From contig CBDEGR010000002.1 of the NCBI GenBank assembly GCA_965237895.1, forward strand, positions 310,001-374,000: DNA of 64,000 nt, read 5' to 3'. This stretch comes from CBDEGR01 sp965237895. Its GTDB lineage: Bacteria > Acidobacteriota > Terriglobia > UBA7540 > JAPUME01. Shown here one piece after another: positions 8,828-17,994 of the stretch (within the stretch, counting starts at the first letter, position 1; each line of letters starts with the position of its first letter). A program made the translations under genes and the position numbers. The notes below the pieces were generated by a model that searched no databases, had not been told where the DNA came from, and saw only the letters and a list, made by a program, of their open reading frames with translations.

Positions 8828-9658
8828 ATGTCGATCGAACCGGGACGATTTCTTTCCGAAATACTTGTCGCGCGGCGCAGAGCCGTGGAAGAGGCAAAGG
8901 CACAAGTGCCGTTGGCCGAGGTCCGCCGACAGGCCGAAGAGCAAAAAGAGCGTAGGGATTTTCGCGGCGCACTTACTCGCCCTCACGTCAACGTAATCTC
9001 AGAATTGAAAAAGGCCTCTCCTTCAAAAGGCGTGCTGCGCGAGGAGTTCGACCCGGAAGCGGTCGCCCGCGCCTACGAACAGGCCGGGGCGGCGGCGCTC
9101 TCCGTTTTGACCGAAGAACAGTATTTTCTGGGCTCGCTCGACCATCTCCGCCGGGCGCGCGCGGCGACCTGCCTGCCGGTTCTGCGGAAGGATTTCATTC
9201 TCGACGAGTATCAGGTTTACGAAGCCGGGGCGGACGCCGTGCTGCTGATTGTTGCGGCGCTGGAAGGGAAACTTTTGGCAGATCTGATCCGCCTGGCCGA
9301 AGAGTTGAAACTGGCTGCACTGGTCGAGGTGCATTCTCTCGGGGAACTCGAGACGGCGCTTACGGCAGGAGCAACGATCCTCGGCGTCAACAACCGCAAC
9401 CTCAAAACTTTTGCAGTAACGCCAGAAACCTCTTTAGATCTCATAAAGCAAATTCCCCACGACTGCCTGGCCGTCAGCGAAAGCGGCCTCAAAAACGGAG
9501 CCGACGTAGCGCGCGTGCTCAAGGCCGGATTCGGCGCGGTCCTGATCGGCGAGCAGTTCATGAAGGCCGCCGACCCGGGCCGGGAATTGGCCGGCTTGAT
9601 TGCGGAAGCGCAACAGGAACTTACCCCCACATCCCCTTCTGCCGGGAAAAGGACCTAG
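8828..9658 (+). CDS. trpC: indole-3-glycerol phosphate synthase
   Basis: Closes the ring of carboxyphenylaminodeoxyribulose phosphate to make indole-3-glycerol phosphate in tryptophan synthesis. The 276-residue TIM barrel carries the family motifs ISELKKASPSKG near residue 58, VLRKDFILDEYQV near 118 and GVNNRNLKTF near 190. It is the first gene of the trpC-trpF-trpB-trpA cluster. An AT-rich stretch upstream probably holds the promoter. The gene is intact and ends in TAG. Confidence 0.96.
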   Translation: MSIEPGRFLSEILVARRRAVEEAKAQVPLAEVRRQAEEQKERRDFRGALTRPHVNVISELKKASPSKGVLREEFDPEAVARAYEQAGAAALSVLTEEQYFLGSLDHLRRARAATCLPVLRKDFILDEYQVYEAGADAVLLIVAALEGKLLADLIRLAEELKLAALVEVHSLGELETALTAGATILGVNNRNLKTFAVTPETSLDLIKQIPHDCLAVSESGLKNGADVARVLKAGFGAVLIGEQFMKAADPGRELAGLIAEAQQELTPTSPSAGKRT

Positions 9659-9719
9659 GCATGTTCGGCTTCCTTCCCCTGTCTTTACAGGTACCGTTTC
9701 CCTTCCACGCGGTACGCAC

Positions 9720-10364
9720 ATGAAAACCAAGGTAAAAATCTGTGGAGTGAGGGAACTTGACGACGCGATGGCGGCGGTCGAATTAGGAGCCTTTGCCATC
9801 GGCTTCAACTTCTATCCGCCCAGCCCGCGTTACCTAGCGCCGGAAAAGGCCGCCCAGATCATCGGCAAGCTCCCCGAATCGGTCGCCAACCATGTCACCT
9901 CGGTCGGAGTCTTTGCAAATGAAGACGACCCGCAGAAGGTCGCCGAGGTGGCCCGGCAGGCCGGCGTGGGTACCGTGCAGCTTCATGGACCAAAGATTCC
10001 CCCTGCCGATTCCCTCCCTGGCTTCACTATTATTCGCGCTTTCCAGGTAGGCCCGGATTTTGATCTATCCGAGCTAAGCCGTTATAATGCAAACACCTAT
10101 TTATTGGACGGCTTCTCGAAAGACAAGCTGGGCGGAACGGGACAGAGGTTCGATTGGACGCTGGCTCGCGTGGCCGGGCGTTACGGGCGTGTCAGCATCA
10201 TTGTCGCCGGGGGGCTGACGCCGGAGAATGTAGCGGCGGCGGTCCGTACGGCACGCCCCTTTGCAGTGGACGTAGCCGGGGGCGTGGAATCGGTGCCCGG
10301 TCGCAAGGACCGAAAAAAGATGGAAGCCTTCTTCGCCGCGGTGCGTGAGGCCGGGAGAGAATAG
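9720..10364 (+). CDS. trpF: phosphoribosylanthranilate isomerase
   Basis: Isomerises N-(5-phosphoribosyl)anthranilate in the tryptophan pathway. The ATG at 9720 starts MKTKVKICGVREL, which places the catalytic Cys at residue 8 in the conserved KICG motif; longer in-frame readings overlap trpC without homology. Further landmarks are LLDGFSKDKLGGTGQRFDW and VAGGLTPENV, the phosphate-binding end of the barrel. At 214 residues it is normal for the family. It lies 26 bases before the trpB start. Confidence 0.95.
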   Translation: MKTKVKICGVRELDDAMAAVELGAFAIGFNFYPPSPRYLAPEKAAQIIGKLPESVANHVTSVGVFANEDDPQKVAEVARQAGVGTVQLHGPKIPPADSLPGFTIIRAFQVGPDFDLSELSRYNANTYLLDGFSKDKLGGTGQRFDWTLARVAGRYGRVSIIVAGGLTPENVAAAVRTARPFAVDVAGGVESVPGRKDRKKMEAFFAAVREAGRE

Positions 10365-10390
10365 CCTGTAACCTATTGAAATTAAATACT

Positions 10391-11608
10391 ATGCCGCAAG
10401 AGCAACAGACGAATATCAAGCCAACAACTTGGCCCGATGCCAGGGGCCGCTTCGGCGAGTTCGGCGGCTGCTATGTGCCGGAACCCTTAATGCACCCGGT
10501 CGAGGAGTTGCAGCAAGCCTACCGGGAGGCCTCCGCTGACTCAAAATTTCAGGCCGAACTGGCTCGGCTGCTCCGTGAGTTCGCAGGCCGCCCGACGCCG
10601 CTCTTTTATGCCTCGCGGCTGACGGAGCACCTTGGCGGAGCTCGCATCTATCTGAAACGGGAAGACTTACTCCACACCGGGGCGCACAAGATCAACAACT
10701 GTCTGGGCCAAGGCCTGCTGGCCGAGCGCATGGGTAAGCGCCGTCTGATTGCCGAAACCGGCGCCGGGCAGCACGGCGTAGCCACGGCGACGGTTGCGAG
10801 CCTTTTGGGCCTCAAATGCGTGGTCTACATGGGCGTAGAGGACATGGCCCGGCAGGAGCCGAACGTCTTCCGCATGCGCCTGCTCGGAGCCGAGGTGGTC
10901 GGGGTCAACTCCGGCAGCCGCACCCTGAAGGACGCCATCAACGAAGCCATGCGCGACTGGGTAACGAATGTCCACGACACGTACTACCTGCTCGGCTCGG
11001 TCCTCGGCCCGCACCCCTACCCAGTGATGGTGCGCGAGTTCCACCGCGTCATCGGCCAAGAGGCGCGCGAACAGATTCTGAAGCAGGCCGGGCGGCTGCC
11101 GGATTTCCTGGTAGCCTGCGTCGGCGGGGGCAGCAACTCCATCGGACTCTTTTACGATTTTATTCCCGACGCAGCGGTAAAGATGGTCGGCGTCGAGGCG
11201 GGCGGGTATGGCGCGGAGCTCGGCCAGCACGCGGCGCGGTTCGACGGCGGCGGACCGGGCGTCCTGCACGGTACTTATACCTACGTGCTGCAAACCGCCG
11301 ACGGGCTGGTGGCCGGAACGCATTCGGTTTCCGCCGGTCTCGACTACCCTGCCGTGGGACCAGAACACGCGGCGCTCTATCGCCAAGGCCGGGCCGAGTA
11401 CGTCCGCGCCGGAGACGAAGAGGCGCTTGCGGCGGCGGTGCTGCTCTCGCGCCTGGAGGGAATTCTTCCCGCGCTTGAATCCGCCCATGCGCTGGCTGAG
11501 GTGATGAAGCGCGCGCCGCAAATGGAAAAAGACAAAATCCTTCTGGTGAATCTCTCTGGACGCGGCGACAAGGACTTGGGAATTTTTCAGAAGGCAGGAA
11601 AACTTTAA
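10391..11608 (+). CDS. trpB: tryptophan synthase beta subunit
   Basis: Condenses indole with serine to give tryptophan using pyridoxal phosphate. The PLP lysine is in HTGAHKINNCLGQ and the phosphate-binding loop is GGGSNSIG. At 405 residues it is a typical TrpB1 protein. I chose the ATG at 10391 (MPQEQQTN); an in-frame TTG 15 bases upstream is possible, and neither has a convincing ribosome binding site. It is followed 15 bases later by trpA, whose product channels indole to it. Confidence 0.96.
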   Translation: MPQEQQTNIKPTTWPDARGRFGEFGGCYVPEPLMHPVEELQQAYREASADSKFQAELARLLREFAGRPTPLFYASRLTEHLGGARIYLKREDLLHTGAHKINNCLGQGLLAERMGKRRLIAETGAGQHGVATATVASLLGLKCVVYMGVEDMARQEPNVFRMRLLGAEVVGVNSGSRTLKDAINEAMRDWVTNVHDTYYLLGSVLGPHPYPVMVREFHRVIGQEAREQILKQAGRLPDFLVACVGGGSNSIGLFYDFIPDAAVKMVGVEAGGYGAELGQHAARFDGGGPGVLHGTYTYVLQTADGLVAGTHSVSAGLDYPAVGPEHAALYRQGRAEYVRAGDEEALAAAVLLSRLEGILPALESAHALAEVMKRAPQMEKDKILLVNLSGRGDKDLGIFQKAGKL

Positions 11609-11623
11609 GCCCTGCGCGGAAAA

Positions 11624-12448
11624 ATGGCGAATTCGATTTCAACCCACAAAGAGACCGCAACCCGCATCCAGTCAAAGTTCCGGGAGTTGGAGAAAACGAA
11701 CTCCCGGGGCTTGGTCATCTACCTGACGGCAGGCGACCCGACCCTTGCAGCGACCGGCGAGATGCTCCCGGCGCTCGAGCGGGCCGGGGCGGATGTGATC
11801 GAGCTCGGCATTCCTTTCTCCGACCCGCTGGCCGACGGGCCGGTGATTCAGCGGGCTTCCGAACGAGCTTTACAAGCAGGCGCCACGCTGCGGAACGTTC
11901 TGGCCACGCTGCCTGAGTGGCGCAAGCGGACCCGAGTTCCGATTGTGCTGTTCAGCTACTTCAACCCGATGCTGCAATACGGGTTGGAACAGTTCGCAAA
12001 AGACGCCAAAGCGTCCGGGGCAGACGGCGTGCTGGCCGTGGACCTGGCGCCGGAGGAGGCCGGGCCCCTCGTCGAAGCCCTGCGGGCACTGCAACTCGAC
12101 TCCATCTTTCTAGCCTCGCCGACGTCCACGGCCGAGCGTCTGCGTAAAATCGCCGCGCACTCTTCCGGCTTTCTCTATCTGGTCTCGCGAATGGGCGTGA
12201 CGGGCGAAAGGAAGTCTCTCCCGGACGATCTCGCGCCGTTCATCGAGCGGACGCGCGCGGCAACCAAGCTTCCGCTGGCCGTCGGTTTCGGTATTTCCAC
12301 TCCGGAACAGGTCCGCGCGGTCCAGGAGCATGCCGAGGCCGCCGTCGTCGGCAGCGCCGTAGTGCGTTGCATGGAAGACCACTACGCTGAGGAAGGCGTA
12401 ACGGCCATTGAAGAATTCGTCCGCCGGCTGGCGGGCAAAAAATCCTAG
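11624..12448 (+). CDS. trpA: tryptophan synthase alpha subunit
   Basis: Splits indole-3-glycerol phosphate into indole and glyceraldehyde 3-phosphate and passes indole to TrpB. The 274-residue TIM barrel contains the signature VIELGIPFSDPLADGPVIQ with the catalytic Glu, and a phosphate-binding region around AVGFGISTPEQV. The N-terminus is about 20 residues longer than usual. A 222-base gap follows before the chorismate mutase gene. Confidence 0.95.
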   Translation: MANSISTHKETATRIQSKFRELEKTNSRGLVIYLTAGDPTLAATGEMLPALERAGADVIELGIPFSDPLADGPVIQRASERALQAGATLRNVLATLPEWRKRTRVPIVLFSYFNPMLQYGLEQFAKDAKASGADGVLAVDLAPEEAGPLVEALRALQLDSIFLASPTSTAERLRKIAAHSSGFLYLVSRMGVTGERKSLPDDLAPFIERTRAATKLPLAVGFGISTPEQVRAVQEHAEAAVVGSAVVRCMEDHYAEEGVTAIEEFVRRLAGKKS

Positions 12449-12670
12449 AACGCTTCCCGCGGGACCGGCACACCCGCTCCTTCCCGCGCGCCTTGTGCAG
12501 CTTCCCAAGCCCGCCCGGGGGTTGGGGTATACTGGGTAAAAGTTCTCAAGAAGTCGACCACAGGTGCGGCATGCTCTCTCCTTTTACGGACCGGGGCACG
12601 GACGGGGGCGACGGGCTCCGAGCCGCCGAACAAAGCGATCTGAGAAGTTTTTTGGGGAGTCAAGAGCCCG

Positions 12671-12991
12671 ATGAGTTCCGCCTTTGACGGATGGCGTAAG
12701 AAAATCAACGAAATCGATCTCCAACTGCTGGCGCTGCTCAACGAGCGCTCCCGCTGCGCCATGGAGATCGGCAAAATCAAAAAGAAGAAGAACCTGCCGG
12801 CATGGTCGCCGGAGCGGGAGGCGGAAATCCACAAACAGATTTCGGCGGCCAATCAAGGCCCGCTCGGGGACGCCGCCGTCCGGCGTCTGTTTGAGAGAAT
12901 CATCGACGAAGCGCGGTCGCTGGAGCGCCATGCCATGGACCGGGACTCCCCGAGCGACAAAAGAACCCAGGGAACCAAGGAAAAGGGGTAA
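12671..12991 (+). CDS. chorismate mutase, AroQ class
   Basis: Rearranges chorismate to prephenate, the branch towards tyrosine and phenylalanine. The 106-residue all-helical protein has the AroQ pattern: an N-terminal helix with the active-site Arg and EIDLQLLALLNERSRCAMEI, then the basic IGKIKKKKNLPAW loop with the active-site Lys. It is a stand-alone domain rather than fused to prephenate dehydratase or DAHP synthase. It lies six bases before aroF, so the two probably form a complex or share regulation, as chorismate mutase and DAHP synthase do in other bacteria. Confidence 0.88.
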   Translation: MSSAFDGWRKKINEIDLQLLALLNERSRCAMEIGKIKKKKNLPAWSPEREAEIHKQISAANQGPLGDAAVRRLFERIIDEARSLERHAMDRDSPSDKRTQGTKEKG

Positions 12992-12997
12992 CGAAAG

Positions 12998-14014
12998 ATG
13001 GTAGTCGTCATGCAGAAGTCTGCCAGCGAAGAGCAGATTCAAGAAGTCATCAATAAGTTGATGGGAATGGGTTTCGATATTCACCGCTCGACCGGCGCGC
13101 AGCAAACCGTTCTGGGCGCGGTGGGGGCGAAGGTGGACTTCGACGTGCGGGACATTGAAGTTTATGACGGCGTCAGCGAAGTCCTCCGCATCAGCGCTCC
13201 CTATAAACTCGCCAGCCGTCAGTTCCGGCACGAAAACACGATCGTGAACATCGGCGAGAAGATCGCCATCGGCAGCGACCGAATCACCGTCATGGCCGGT
13301 CCGTGCAGCGTGGAAGGCAAAGAGCAGATGGATACCGTGGCCGCCTCGGTTGCCGCGCAAGGGGCGCAGATGTTGCGCGGAGGAGCTTTCAAGCCGCGAT
13401 CTTCCCCTTACAGTTTCCAAGGAATGGGTGAAGAGGGCTTGAAGCTGATGCGGAAAGCCGCCGATGCGAACGGGCTGAAGGTGGTCTCGGAAGTGATGGA
13501 CGCGCGGCAGATTCCGATGATGCTCGATTACGCGGACATGCTACAAGTCGGCGCGCGGAACATGCAGAATTTCGACCTGCTGAAAGAATTGGGACGTGTA
13601 TCGAAACCCATCCTCCTTAAGCGCGGCATCTCGGCCACCATCGAAGAGCTGCTGCTTTCGGCCGAATACATCCTGGCCGGCGGGAACTATCAGGTGGTAC
13701 TGTGCGAGCGCGGCATCCGTACCTTTGAAAGCTATACCAAAAATACCTTGGACGTCTCCGCCATCCCCGTCATCCAGAAACTTTCGCACCTGCCCATCCT
13801 CGCCGACCCGTCGCACGGTACGGGCCGCCGCGATAAGGTAATGCCCATGGCGCGGGCCGCCGCGGCGGCCGGGGCGGACGGTCTGATGGTGGAAGTCCAT
13901 CCGGACCCGAACCGCGCTTGGAGCGACGGCGCGCAGTCACTCTATCCCGACCAGTTCGCGCAACTGATGAAGGAAGTGGGGATGATCCTCTCCGCCGTGA
14001 ACCGTACGCTTTAA
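12998..14014 (+). CDS. aroF: 3-deoxy-7-phosphoheptulonate synthase (type I beta)
   Basis: Commits phosphoenolpyruvate and erythrose 4-phosphate to aromatic synthesis. The 338-residue protein has the ferredoxin-like N-terminal domain of the type I beta subgroup (residues 1-70) before the barrel, which contains MAGPCSVEG with the metal-binding Cys, GGAFKPRSSPYSFQG, LADPSHGTGRRD and EVHPDP. The extra N-terminal domain is where tyrosine or phenylalanine feedback acts in relatives. A strong stem-loop follows the stop codon, before tyrA. Confidence 0.95.
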   Translation: MVVVMQKSASEEQIQEVINKLMGMGFDIHRSTGAQQTVLGAVGAKVDFDVRDIEVYDGVSEVLRISAPYKLASRQFRHENTIVNIGEKIAIGSDRITVMAGPCSVEGKEQMDTVAASVAAQGAQMLRGGAFKPRSSPYSFQGMGEEGLKLMRKAADANGLKVVSEVMDARQIPMMLDYADMLQVGARNMQNFDLLKELGRVSKPILLKRGISATIEELLLSAEYILAGGNYQVVLCERGIRTFESYTKNTLDVSAIPVIQKLSHLPILADPSHGTGRRDKVMPMARAAAAAGADGLMVEVHPDPNRAWSDGAQSLYPDQFAQLMKEVGMILSAVNRTL

Positions 14015-14023
14015 CCGCACGGA

Positions 14024-14050
14024 AAAATTCCACCGGCCCGGTGGGGTTTT
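14024..14050 (+). terminator. intrinsic terminator or attenuator between aroF and tyrA
   Basis: CCACCGG and CCGGTGG (14030-14044) form a tight hairpin that extends outwards by A-T and G-T pairs with a left A run and the right GGTTTT. The T run after the stem fits rho-independent termination. Its place inside an otherwise co-directional aromatic cluster suggests partial termination before tyrA. Confidence 0.6.
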
Positions 14051-14069
14051 CCGAAAAGAGGCTTCGAGC

Positions 14070-14942
14070 TTGCCGAAAAGAAAACCATTTTTTCAGAACG
14101 TCACGATCGTAGGCGTCGGACTGATGGGCGGCTCGTTCGGGCTGGCGCTGAAGCGCGCGGGCTTTACCGGGCGCATCGTGGGCTGTGACCGGGAGGACGT
14201 GCTGAAGCGTGCCCGCCGCAAGGGCGCGTTCGACGACGCCATCCCGGAAATTACCTACGCCGTCCGGGACGCCGACCTGATTCTCCTGGCCCCTCCGGTG
14301 GGGTCCATCCTCGATTCTCTTCGCAAAATGAAAGATCACGTCTCACCGTCCGCCCTGGTCACCGACGTGGGCAGCACCAAGAAGATTATCTGCCTTCGCG
14401 CCCGCGAGACGTTCCAGAACGCCCCGCTGTTTCTCGGCGGGCATCCCTTGGCGGGCCGAGAGCGCTCCGGGATTCGCAACGCCGTCGGCAGCCTGTTCGA
14501 GGGCCGCCGGTATATGCTGACACCGAACTCCCCCGATGATTTAAATGACTCCCGCGTCAAGGCCTTCTCCGAATTAATTGAAAAGATCGGCGGAAAGCTT
14601 TTCGTCACCGACCCGCAGACGCACGACCGCGCCATGGCGCTGCTCTCCCATCTGCCGCAACTGCTCTCCACCGGCCTCGCCGGCCTGATCTGGGACCGCA
14701 CGGAGGAAGATTTTCTGCCGCTCGAGATGGCCGCCACCGGCTTCCGCGACGTCACCCGGCTCGCGCAAAGCCCCTACTCCGTCTGGCGCGACATCTGCCT
14801 GACCAACCAGGAAAATATCCAGGACGCGATCGAACTGATGGTCCAGAAACTCGAGTCTCTGAAACTGCACCTCAGCGACCGCGAACTCGAACGGGAGTTC
14901 AAAAATGCTTTCACGTTGCGAAAAAAATTCGAGGACTCATAA
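14070..14942 (+). CDS. tyrA: prephenate dehydrogenase
   Basis: Oxidatively decarboxylates prephenate to 4-hydroxyphenylpyruvate for tyrosine. The 290-residue protein opens with the NAD-binding VTIVGVGLMGGSFGLALKR and has GGHPLAGRERSG, which contains the family's active-site His. Start is probably TTG at 14070, since the Rossmann motif begins only ten residues in. It is the last intact gene of the aromatic cluster. An arogenate specificity cannot be excluded from sequence alone. Confidence 0.92.
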   Translation: MPKRKPFFQNVTIVGVGLMGGSFGLALKRAGFTGRIVGCDREDVLKRARRKGAFDDAIPEITYAVRDADLILLAPPVGSILDSLRKMKDHVSPSALVTDVGSTKKIICLRARETFQNAPLFLGGHPLAGRERSGIRNAVGSLFEGRRYMLTPNSPDDLNDSRVKAFSELIEKIGGKLFVTDPQTHDRAMALLSHLPQLLSTGLAGLIWDRTEEDFLPLEMAATGFRDVTRLAQSPYSVWRDICLTNQENIQDAIELMVQKLESLKLHLSDRELEREFKNAFTLRKKFEDS

Positions 14943-15041
14943 GAAGACTCATAATCAGAGGATTCGTAACCAAAGATTTTGTAACCCGGACCCGGATGTG
15001 GAACGACCTTAATGCTTAATAAGTAATTCGAGGAGGGCCCC

Positions 15042-15470
15042 ATGTACGTCGCGCTGAATAGGACGCTGGTTCGGGGAGAAACAAAGCTCTCCTGGGAGGA
15101 GTACGTCGCCGTGGCGGCGAAGATCGGCTTCGGCGGGGTGAGCGTATTCCTCCAGACGGCGATGCAGCAGGGGGTTGAGGCCACGCGCGAGCTGCTTTCC
15201 AAAAACAATCTCTAGCCTTCCGTCATCGGCCTGCCGGTCAACTTCCGCGAGGACGACCAAAAATTCCGTGAGAGCCTCAAGGAACTTCCCGAAGCGGCCG
15301 AGTTCGGCGTTGCCATCGGCTGCCCGCGCTTCGCCACTTGGCTGCTGCCCGCCTACGACACGCCGTCGTAGGAGATGGACCACATCCTCGGCGAGCGGCT
15401 GGCGGACGGCGCGGCACTGGGCCTCTTCTGGACGCAAAAGACCATGCGCCAAGCCGGCATTCAAGTGTAG
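15042..15470 (+). pseudogene. sugar phosphate isomerase/epimerase (TIM barrel), decayed
   Basis: The ATG at 15042 has an excellent ribosome binding site (AGGAGGG at 15031-15037). The frame encodes a recognisable xylose-isomerase-like barrel start (LSWEEYVAVAAKIGFGGVSV, then VIGLPVNFREDD and AIGCPRFATW), but it is interrupted by TAG at 15213 and at 15369. After ERL, near 15405, it jumps to what looks like the natural C-terminus (LGLFWTQKTMRQAGI) and a third TAG at 15468, probably the original stop. Roughly the middle half of the normal protein of about 280 residues is missing, although the reading frame is preserved. This is a remnant rather than a working enzyme. Confidence 0.7.
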
Positions 15471-15568
15471 AAGGGCTTCTCTTCACCGCCTACACTCGAT
15501 CTGCGGGGGGGGAATGACACCCCCGGAAAATTTCATTTCATGTGATTGTGTTTGTAAATGGAGGAAAA

Positions 15569-17101
15569 ATGCATTCTCTCGCCCCCATACGCCGCCGACT
15601 CTCGTTCGGCATGATTCTCTTCCTGGCGCTGGCCGTCGCAATTCCGGCCCATGCCCAACGGAAAGCACCGGCCTTCCAAGTCACCCAAGGCGCGACGGAC
15701 GATCAGGTTTTCCAACGCAACGACAACAACCAAGCCGACATCGCCTTGTCCGGCACGGCTACGCTGCGCGGTGCAGCCCGCGTCCGGGCGCGCGTCCAAC
15801 GCCGGCACGTAACCGTCGAAGGCTTCGGCTGGAAAGACGTGGCCAACGTCGCGAAAGGCGGCGCCTGGAAGGCTATGCTGAAAGGGCTGCCCGTGGGCGG
15901 CCCCTATAACGTGGATTTACAGCTCGTTGACCGCAAGGGCAGTGAAATTGCCGCAACGGGCATTCACAGCATCCTGGTCGGCGATTTGTGGATTCTGGCC
16001 GGCCAGTCGAACATGCAGGGCGTGGGCAACCTCGTCAACACCGAGCCCACCAGCGACGTGGTCCACAGCTTCAACATGCGGGACGAGTGGGTCATCGCTG
16101 AAGACCCCTTGCATTCCCGGCCCGACGCGGCGGACTCGGTTCACTGGGGCCAAAACGACCAAGGAGAGCCCGTCCGTCTGACGGGCGCCGAGGCCGACGC
16201 GTATCACCGTGAAAGAACCCGAGGCGCGGGACTGGGGCTGCCCTTCGCAAATCAAATGGTTCAGCGGACGGGCGTGCCGGTGGGACTCATCCCCTGCGCG
16301 CACGGCGGTACGTCCATGTCTCAATGGAACCCCGCGCTCCGCGACCAGGGCAGCAAGTCGCTTTACGGCGCGATGGTGCGCCGTCACCGCGCGGTCGGCG
16401 GCAAGGTGAAGGGCGTGCTCTGGTACCAGGGTGAAGCCGATGCAGAGGAAGAGGTTGCGCCTCTCTATGGGAAACGCTTCCGCGACTTCATCGGGGCCGT
16501 CCGCTCGGACTTCAACCAGTCCGACCTGCCTTTCTACCTGGTTCAGCTTGGCCGCTACGTGACCCATCAGGTGCATCGCAGCCAGTGGGACTTGGTTCAA
16601 GAAGAGCAGCGGCTCACGGAACTGAAGCTTACCCATATGGGGATGGTGGCAGGTGTCGATCTCGAACTCGACGACCGGATTCACATCGGCACGGACGGGC
16701 TGAAGGTGCTCGGCTATCGAATGGCGAATCTCGCCTGCCATGACCTGTTCCCGGAAATCGCCTCCTGCTGCAACCTGAAGCGCGGCCCGCGGCCCGCGCG
16801 CGCCACGCTGGATAAATCAAAACGCCGAATGCGCGTTGCATTTTCCGACGTAAACGGCCGGCTTCGCGCCGCCGGACGGGTGATGGGCTTTTCGCTCCGC
16901 TCGCCGGACGGCAACGAAACCCGGATACTCTACCGAACCTCCATCGACCCCGGCGCGCCGAATACGGTGATCCTCAAGCTGCAAGGAGAGCTGCCGGAAG
17001 GAACAAAACTCTGGTACGGCCGCGGCCTCGACCCGCACTGCAACTTGACGGATGAGGCCAACATGGCCGCACCCGCTTTCGGCCCGATGGAGATCAAATA
17101 G
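15569..17101 (+). CDS. sialate O-acetylesterase family protein, exported
   Basis: A secreted SGNH-type esterase likely to remove acetyl groups from sialic acids or other glycans. The ATG at 15569 follows GGAGGAAAA and begins a signal peptide (MILFLALAVAIPAHA). Family landmarks are LAGQSNMQGVG with the catalytic Ser, VKGVLWYQGEADAE and DDRIH with the Asp-His pair. At 510 residues it is complete. The decayed sugar isomerase directly upstream suggests this was once part of a sugar-use locus. Confidence 0.85.
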   Translation: MHSLAPIRRRLSFGMILFLALAVAIPAHAQRKAPAFQVTQGATDDQVFQRNDNNQADIALSGTATLRGAARVRARVQRRHVTVEGFGWKDVANVAKGGAWKAMLKGLPVGGPYNVDLQLVDRKGSEIAATGIHSILVGDLWILAGQSNMQGVGNLVNTEPTSDVVHSFNMRDEWVIAEDPLHSRPDAADSVHWGQNDQGEPVRLTGAEADAYHRERTRGAGLGLPFANQMVQRTGVPVGLIPCAHGGTSMSQWNPALRDQGSKSLYGAMVRRHRAVGGKVKGVLWYQGEADAEEEVAPLYGKRFRDFIGAVRSDFNQSDLPFYLVQLGRYVTHQVHRSQWDLVQEEQRLTELKLTHMGMVAGVDLELDDRIHIGTDGLKVLGYRMANLACHDLFPEIASCCNLKRGPRPARATLDKSKRRMRVAFSDVNGRLRAAGRVMGFSLRSPDGNETRILYRTSIDPGAPNTVILKLQGELPEGTKLWYGRGLDPHCNLTDEANMAAPAFGPMEIK

Positions 17102-17195
17102 CCGCACCCGGGAATTGACTCCCGCGCCTGGGCAGACTAGAATTCTAGCGGGTTTGATTCTTTCCTATCTCAATTTCTTCCTCGGTTGAGGCATC

Positions 17196-17400
17196 GTGAT
17201 CGGCAAAACAATTTCCCGGTATCGCATAGTCGAGAAGCTGGGTGGCGGCGGCATGGGTGTGGTCTATAAGGCCGAGGACACCACGCTCGGAGGAGCACGA
17301 CATCAACCTTATTTATCTCAAGGTGTATTCATGGTTCGACCCGCTGCGCGACGACCCGCGCTTCCAATCCCTCCTGCGCCGCATGAATTTCCCGCCCTAG
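17196..17400 (+). pseudogene. serine/threonine kinase-TPR protein, both ends kept and middle deleted
   Basis: A GTG with GAGG upstream starts the kinase N-lobe: ISRYRIVEKLGGGGMGVVYK, the glycine-rich ATP loop. After about 31 residues the frame shifts near 17290 and continues as IYLKVYSWFDPLRDDPRF and LLRRMNFPP, the typical extreme C-terminus of acidobacterial kinase-TPR proteins. The whole catalytic core and TPR region, normally several hundred residues, are gone. This is a deletion scar, not a functional kinase. Confidence 0.7.
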
Positions 17401-17994
17401 GCTCGCCTTAGCTTCCCGAATCGGTCCTAACAAAATCGGATTGCCTTGTCTTGGTGCAAAGAGCTAAATGTCCTTGTGGGAGTTCGTGTTTGCACTCTCG
17501 GAGGGCAGCTTATCCACAAGCTTTTGAACAAATCTGTTGAAACCTTCGTGCCGCCTGCGACCGAGCCACCGCTTCCTCTTCCCTGGTAAAGGAACCTAGG
17601 CCATTTCGCTCTCCCCACAATTACCCCCGGCCCCCCTCCCGCATGTGCCTGTGCTCAGGGGCGGGGCGGACACAACCAGTTTGGACCACAGGTGAAGGTA
17701 GGGCGGGATTCCCCCCATCGCGGCCATGGCGATGTCAGCTTGGCACAAGAGGGCGACTGGCATATGATCGTGCGCAAAGGTAAAGTTGAAATCGCAAATT
17801 CCGGTTAAAAAGGAGGACCAGGAGTCCAGGCGAGCCGTCGCTCGGTCAAAGCGGGGCGTGCACGCCCACTCAAGTCACCGTTTCAGCCTTACGTTTGCCA
17901 GGGCTATGACCAAACCCAACCGAGAGTGGAACCTCGTATTGATCGCTCCCTGTTCGAAAGTACTATATATTCTAGCCACTGAGGAGTTGCCCGT
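17401..17994. other. gene-poor stretch with possible coding debris
   Basis: Nearly 600 bases without an intact gene. A frame at about 17690-17807 reads like a protein tail (GDVSLAQEGDWHMIVRKGKV) and ends in TAA, but I cannot assign it to a family. The last 100 bases are less GC-rich and probably carry the promoter of the next gene. No RNA gene or inverted repeat stands out. Confidence 0.35.

Noticed and set aside
15213..15371. Pyrrolysine at the TAG codons of the isomerase relic
   Set aside because: TAG ends several intact genes here, a large deletion accompanies the TAGs, and no pyl genes are visible. Decay is the simpler reading.
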